Part shown: positions 59,677 to 64,000 of the stretch, piece by piece
Position numbering within the stretch: position 1 is the stretch's first letter
How the letters are laid out: each line of letters starts with the position of its first letter
Source of the DNA: Ignavibacteria bacterium
GTDB taxonomy: Bacteria > Bacteroidota > Ignavibacteria > UBA10030 > SZUA-254
Direction: 5' to 3'
Length of the DNA stretch: 64,000 nucleotides
NCBI GenBank assembly: GCA_016178595.1
Contig: JACOSY010000027.1
Location: 39,086 to 103,085 of the forward strand
Program-made: the position numbers and the translations under genes
Notes under the pieces: model-generated
What the model was told of the DNA's origin: nothing
The model's database searches: none
What the model saw: the letters and a program-made list of their open reading frames with translations, nothing else

Positions 59677-62600
59677 ATGCAATACAGGTCATTCTCTTTA
59701 AACGTGACACGATCTATCTTCGTTTGCCTGGTCGTGTCTCAATTTGCAGGCATGATTGTAACCACTCAGGTTCAGACCGTCGGCGGGAGACCTGTCTTGA
59801 GCAGGTCTCTCGGTAACCGTGAAGTCCGATACACAGCCGGAGATGTACTGATCAAGGCTAATAATCCTGCCCAGATCGATCTCGTGAGGGCGTTGATACA
59901 AACGTCTGGCGGAACTCTCGAAGGTCAATTCGACGAGATAGGATGGTCGAAGGCGACTTTTCCTGAAACGACCGATGTTTTTCGCGTCATCGACCTTCTC
60001 AAGAAGAACAATTTGATAAGGGACGCAGAACCGAGCTACATCGCGCATACGTCGGACAATATCCCTTGCGATGCTTTCTTCGATAGCCAGTGGTCATTAT
60101 ACAGGGCGGCGCCACCCGGCGGCACTATTCAGGCAGTTAAGGCCTGGGACATCACAACTGGTGATTCGAACATCGTGATTGCCGTTCTGGATACTGGAAT
60201 TCCGCTCGACTCTCTGTCCGGACAGCCCAATCATTGTGATCTCGACAACCCGCACAAGATAACACTCGGTTCTGATTGGGAAGGCGATAATGGTCCTTCT
60301 CACTGGGTTCGAGATCGAAGTGCACATGGCTCGCTTGTGGCTGGAATTGCCGGTGCTGAAGCAGTTAACAAGGACATATGCGGTAGCTGGCCCGGCTTTC
60401 TGTGTGTAGGCATCGCTGGTATCTCTTGGGGAAGCAGACTCTACATTGACAAAGTATTTGACCAATTTGGTTTTGGAACCACTCCATCAGTTTATAAGGG
60501 GTTAGTGGATGCAGTAAGACAGAAAATCCCGAACGCAAACCAGCAATGGATCATTAATTTTAGCGGTGGATTTGATGGGCCTGATACAATCCATGTCATT
60601 GAAGATGCAATCGCGTATGCCTACAATAACAATGTGCTCTGCGTCTTCCCGACCGGGAATCTGCGATACTATGATCCGCAATCTACTTATTACATCGAGA
60701 ATCCTGCGATCTATGCATCGTATGCTCGTCCAGTGTACGGCCGCCCATACTGGCCAAACGTAATAGCAGTCGGGGCATCGAACTTTTACGACAGTCTTGC
60801 TGCTTATTCGAAAACTATACCCACATCGCCTTCGTTTGCGAAGGTCAGTGTTGTTGCTCCAGGTGGAGAAGGACAGAATAGCATTATCTCTACGGTTCCC
60901 ACTTATTCTACGACTTTATTTCCTGGCGGTTCCAGTAGTGGATATGAATATCAAGAAGGCGGATCTATTGCTGCCCCACACATATCGGGCGTAGCTGCGC
61001 TCATTTGGTCCCTAAGTCCGAATCTCAAGGCAGATAGCGTACGCACAATCATCGAGCGGACAGCGGATAAGGTTGGACCGTACACCTATGACGCCAGCGG
61101 ATATAATGGGAAGATGGGGCATGGACGTGCCAATGCCTACAAGGCCTTGCGGTATACTCTTGAAAATTTCAGCTGCACATTACGAAAGGCAAACACTGTA
61201 CAAATCCTGGAAAACCTGACAACAAAGGCGGGAACAACACTCACTGTCGAAGCCGGTGCGATTATCAAATTTGGTGCTGGTGTACAGTTAATTGTGAATG
61301 GCTCTCTTGTAGCCCAAGGTACAGCCGCCCAGCCAATCACCTTCACTTCGTCAAGTACCTCACCTCATCCCGGTGATTGGTACGGCATCGTTCTTACAAA
61401 CAACACCAATACGAACTACGTCAGCACGATCAGCTACTGCAACGTTTCTTACGCGACCTATGGCTTTTACGCCAACACAGGCTGGAATACGACGCTCGAC
61501 CATTGCACGATTCAGAACTCGTCGAACTCGGGCCTGTACATTAACAATTCAATTACAACCGTTGCGACGGTGACGCTTAGCAACTCCACTATCAGCAATA
61601 ACGCGAAAGGCGTGAGCGTCCTCAACGGGGATGCGGTGCTTACCAGTTCTACCGTCACGTCCAATATCGGAAACGGAGTCGAACTCTCGACAACTGGGAA
61701 ACTCCACATGCAAAATTCTTCCATCACGAACAATGCCGGCTACGGCATTTACGTGAATGGTGCGACGGCTTACGCAACCATCACCATCGACTATACACCC
61801 AGCTATAACCACATTGAGAACAACACGGCCGGGCAGATCTACGTCAGTACCGGCGGAGCGTTCCTTGGTCAACGGGTGACGACGACAAGCTGCATCTGCG
61901 ATGGTGGCACTCAATCGATTTTAGACGGAAGCACCGAGTGGACAAAAGGAAACAGGCGCGTCTTTACACCTCAGATAGGAGGAGGTTGCTCGTCTCCCTG
62001 CTACTGGCAGACGGTGACATCGGATAATGGGGGGTACAATTATATTAGCGGCCCTGTTCCCTGGGTCTACGCTCCGAGTCAAACGGTGATCGAAGCTCAA
62101 CTCAATTATTGGGGCCAATGCCCGAACACTACGAATCCCTCAGGAGTTTCGGGTGCATTCCCCGGGCCGGGCACGGTCGATTATCTAAATTATAAGTTGC
62201 AATGCAACGTGCCCAGTGCTCTGCCGCTTTCGGCCGATATCGACGGAGGAGGAGGAACGATGTCACCTTCGGCATCAATCAAAGGTAATAGCGGTAATCA
62301 GCTCCATCCGGCAGAAACCTTTGGCGCGAGTACTGCCGCAACTGATTCGCTTCCTCCCCCTGACTCGCTTCAGCTTCGTCGCTGGATCAGACAACTGGCA
62401 CGGGACATCATCGATCACCCCGCTGACACCTCATCAATAGGTGAATTGCAACTGCTGGCAACACTGATCGGCCCAGGAGGAAAGTTTACGCAGGTACTCG
62501 GTATTTCCTGGGGAACACTTCTTGGTTCGCTTGCGACGAATTCTCTTTCCTCAAGCGAGATGAAACTTGTTGCCCGAGCTTTCTTTCTTCACGACCGACT

Positions 62601-63183
62601 GGCCAATCGGGATTTCACGACTCTCTTCGATCGGATTAGTTCGATTCTTGCTACGAATCCACCGGATCGATACTGGATAAGTGCCCAGTCGGCGCTCGTC
62701 CTTGGTTATCTGGCAGAAGGCGATATTGTATCGGCAAAGAGTGCCTTTCTGAATATGCAGCTGCGCGCCAGCGGCATTAGCCCAGAAGGAGTGGCGCACC
62801 TTGCTGAGATGATTGGTCTTGCTGAAAGAATGGCATCTCCTTCAATCGAGCAAGGGCCGAACAATGCGGAGAGCGGAGTATTGCTGGGTGACCCAAAAAG
62901 AATTAAGCCGAATAAACCAACCACATTTCTGCTGGAGCAAAACTATCCCAACCCGTTCAACCCGACAACGCGCTTCAGCTATGCTCTCCCAGTGGATGCA
63001 CAGGTGAGCTTAAGAATCTTCAACGTGCTGGGACAGGAAGTGTCAAAAGTTGTTGATGATTTCCAAACGGAAGGATATAAGACAGTCGAGTTTGATGCGA
63101 GTAGCCTGTCGAGCGGACTATACTTCTATAGGTTACAAGCAGGAAAGTTCACCGACACGAAAAAGATGATGCTCGTGAAGTAA
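59677..63183 (+). CDS. Secreted subtilisin-like (S8) protease with beta-helix and T9SS tail
   Basis: 1168 residues. Signal peptide, then a prodomain-like region (about 45-125). The S8 catalytic domain (about 135-500) has Asp in IVIAVLDTGIPL, His in RSAHGSLVAGIAG, oxyanion Asn in CVFPTGN and Ser in GGSIAAPHISGVAALIW (GSIAAPH for the usual GTSMAAPH). A parallel beta-helix region with short repeats lies at about 505-760. The C-terminus has FLLEQNYPNPFNPTTRFSY and TDTKKMMLVK. AGGAGG precedes ATG 59677. Probably a secreted or surface protease. It lies 57 nt after the Asp-box gene. Confidence 0.92.
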   Translation: MQYRSFSLNVTRSIFVCLVVSQFAGMIVTTQVQTVGGRPVLSRSLGNREVRYTAGDVLIKANNPAQIDLVRALIQTSGGTLEGQFDEIGWSKATFPETTDVFRVIDLLKKNNLIRDAEPSYIAHTSDNIPCDAFFDSQWSLYRAAPPGGTIQAVKAWDITTGDSNIVIAVLDTGIPLDSLSGQPNHCDLDNPHKITLGSDWEGDNGPSHWVRDRSAHGSLVAGIAGAEAVNKDICGSWPGFLCVGIAGISWGSRLYIDKVFDQFGFGTTPSVYKGLVDAVRQKIPNANQQWIINFSGGFDGPDTIHVIEDAIAYAYNNNVLCVFPTGNLRYYDPQSTYYIENPAIYASYARPVYGRPYWPNVIAVGASNFYDSLAAYSKTIPTSPSFAKVSVVAPGGEGQNSIISTVPTYSTTLFPGGSSSGYEYQEGGSIAAPHISGVAALIWSLSPNLKADSVRTIIERTADKVGPYTYDASGYNGKMGHGRANAYKALRYTLENFSCTLRKANTVQILENLTTKAGTTLTVEAGAIIKFGAGVQLIVNGSLVAQGTAAQPITFTSSSTSPHPGDWYGIVLTNNTNTNYVSTISYCNVSYATYGFYANTGWNTTLDHCTIQNSSNSGLYINNSITTVATVTLSNSTISNNAKGVSVLNGDAVLTSSTVTSNIGNGVELSTTGKLHMQNSSITNNAGYGIYVNGATAYATITIDYTPSYNHIENNTAGQIYVSTGGAFLGQRVTTTSCICDGGTQSILDGSTEWTKGNRRVFTPQIGGGCSSPCYWQTVTSDNGGYNYISGPVPWVYAPSQTVIEAQLNYWGQCPNTTNPSGVSGAFPGPGTVDYLNYKLQCNVPSALPLSADIDGGGGTMSPSASIKGNSGNQLHPAETFGASTAATDSLPPPDSLQLRRWIRQLARDIIDHPADTSSIGELQLLATLIGPGGKFTQVLGISWGTLLGSLATNSLSSSEMKLVARAFFLHDRLANRDFTTLFDRISSILATNPPDRYWISAQSALVLGYLAEGDIVSAKSAFLNMQLRASGISPEGVAHLAEMIGLAERMASPSIEQGPNNAESGVLLGDPKRIKPNKPTTFLLEQNYPNPFNPTTRFSYALPVDAQVSLRIFNVLGQEVSKVVDDFQTEGYKTVEFDASSLSSGLYFYRLQAGKFTDTKKMMLVK

Positions 63184-63275
63184 TTTCGCGCGTACGGGGA
63201 ATTGAAAATCCTAGCTGTTTGGTACCAAATAAACAACAGGGGTTTTTTTCTTCAGCGGTTCACGGTATGATATCA

Positions 63276-63320
63276 GAAACGCCCAGAGTGCTCAATGCAC
63301 CTGGGCGTTTCGCTTTTGCT
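63276..63320 (+). terminator. Terminator after the subtilisin-like gene
   Basis: GAAACGCCCAG, a 14-nt loop, CTGGGCGTTTC, then GCTTTTGC. The 11-bp stem is perfect. Confidence 0.8.
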
Positions 63321-63963
63321 TCCAGGAATCCACCGTCACTACCATTCATACGGGGAGGCGAGTATGAGCTGGCGTGTACAAGTAGAAGCTGGATGCAGGA
63401 TTTTCGAGATTAAGCGGTGGGGTAGCAACTTTGTACCTCCCGTGTACAAAAATGCTACCCCCTCCTAATTACGTGCACCGCTTGCCTTGCACTTGATCAA
63501 CGTCCTTGTAGGAATGCCTGTGCCTCTCCTCACTATGCAAAAGCATCCTATCGAATATTGTGGACAGTATCAAGTGTCAAGAGTGCGAAATCTTGGGTGA
63601 CAGTACTACGTACCGACGCGTCGGATCTCACAGTCGATTATAGACAAAGGTGAGGAGTTTCACTTCGCCGGATATGTGTTGGACAGTGACTAGTGTCCTA
63701 CAGCCAATGCCGAGGGGAGCGGTCTCGGTATGGTATCATAGATCACAGGTCAAGGATATTTTAGAAAAAAAGACAATTTTCTCTTGACACGATGAAGAAC
63801 TTTTCGTAGATTCCCATTAACCTAGAGGCCGACACCTCCCGAAGCATCGAGGGAACGAATAAAAGAATTTCTAAGTGAGGCGTTCCTTCCCACGCTTGCC
63901 GACCCCACGACGAATCACTCGTAGCTAACAACCATTCTCTCTCAGTCAGAGAGCAGGAACCCC
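63321..63963. other. 643-nt gap with a promoter but no supported gene
   Basis: Apart from the promoter at 63784-63812 and the CTCTCT/AGAGAG hairpin at 63937-63953, I see no coding region. A minus-strand ORF at 63761-63973 has no coding character. Confidence 0.4.
63784..63812 (+). promoter_or_regulatory. Promoter TTGACA-N17-TAGATT
   Basis: Same hexamers and spacing as the binding-protein promoter at 24104-24132. A start near 63820 would leave a leader of about 145 nt to ATG 63964. Confidence 0.55.
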
Positions 63964-64000
63964 ATGCGTGCATCGTTGACGCTTCGCGGTCTTCTTTTAT
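63964..64000 (+). CDS. Possible start of a secreted-protein gene, cut by window end
   Basis: ATG 63964 opens MRASLTLRGLLL, a signal-peptide-like start, with AGGA about 8 nt upstream and a good promoter further up. Only 12 codons are visible, so the identity is unknown. Confidence 0.3.
   Translation, partial: MRASLTLRGLLL

Noticed and set aside
63761..63973. Minus-strand 70-codon ORF
   Set aside because: It crosses the promoter and leader of the next plus-strand unit and has composition typical of chance ORFs.

Overview
The window looks like chromosomal DNA of a Bacteroidota/Ignavibacteriota-type bacterium (the Bacteroidetes-Chlorobi assemblage). Three intact secreted proteins end in a type IX secretion (T9SS) sorting domain carrying the NYPNPFNP-type motif. 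Several promoters pair a TTGACA-like -35 with a TAnnTT(G) -10. Housekeeping genes resemble that assemblage, including a short EF-Ts. No rRNA, CRISPR array or complete phage is present. There are four tRNAs: Arg-TCT, His-GTG, Glu-TTC and Ala-CGC. The phylum is inferred from these traits, not from a search.

Layout. 1-2.6 kb: the end of an FGE-like gene, a NifU-like gene and unknown membrane genes, one apparently broken by an in-frame TGA. 2.8-7 kb: translation block rplM, rpsI, rpsB, tsf, pyrH, frr, with interspersed palindromic repeats. 7-11 kb: PspC/LiaF-like membrane proteins, an aminotransferase and an amino-acid permease. 11.4-26 kb: a large signalling and transport locus. It holds a GAF histidine kinase, a TPR protein, a lipoprotein, a sigma-54 activator with a degenerate receiver, a Ser/Thr kinase-ATPase-TPR giant, and an Opp/Dpp-type ABC importer (binding lipoprotein, two permeases, two ATPases). 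26.5-30.4 kb: three tRNAs, a sugar nucleotidyltransferase, metK and ahcY. 30.5-42.4 kb: a T9SS cargo protein, a CDF transporter, a DUF255/YyaL protein, tRNA-Ala, unknown genes, an HtrA-like protease with TPRs, a STAS protein and a DUF885 protein. 42.5-48.4 kb: grpE, dnaJ, a ComEA-like protein, a PilM-like protein, rsmD, coaD, an aminotransferase and an FmdB-like protein. 48.4-58 kb: an accessory, scarred region with a serine recombinase embedded in the tail of a sorting-domain gene, three related XRE-type HTH genes or remnants, an IPTL-CTERM-like protein abutting a T9SS tail remnant, and an OmpR/PhoR-type two-component system with probable operators. 58-63.2 kb: two T9SS cargo proteins (Asp-box repeat protein, subtilisin-like protease).

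The most interesting candidate is the 11.4-26 kb locus. The importer genes are translationally coupled, by overlapping stop and start codons, to a giant Ser/Thr kinase and then to a sigma-54 activator that lacks key receiver residues. A palindrome of form GTAACR-N3-YGTTAC lies both between the divergent importer promoters and about 130 bp upstream of a predicted -24/-12 promoter for the adjacent lipoprotein-TPR-histidine kinase genes. This suggests one circuit in which import or sensing of a peptide-like ligand controls sigma-54 transcription. A second circuit is suggested at 53-57 kb, where 11-bp-period direct repeats (TTTGTGA-N4-TTTGTGA) flank the two-component genes and two neighbouring secreted-protein genes.
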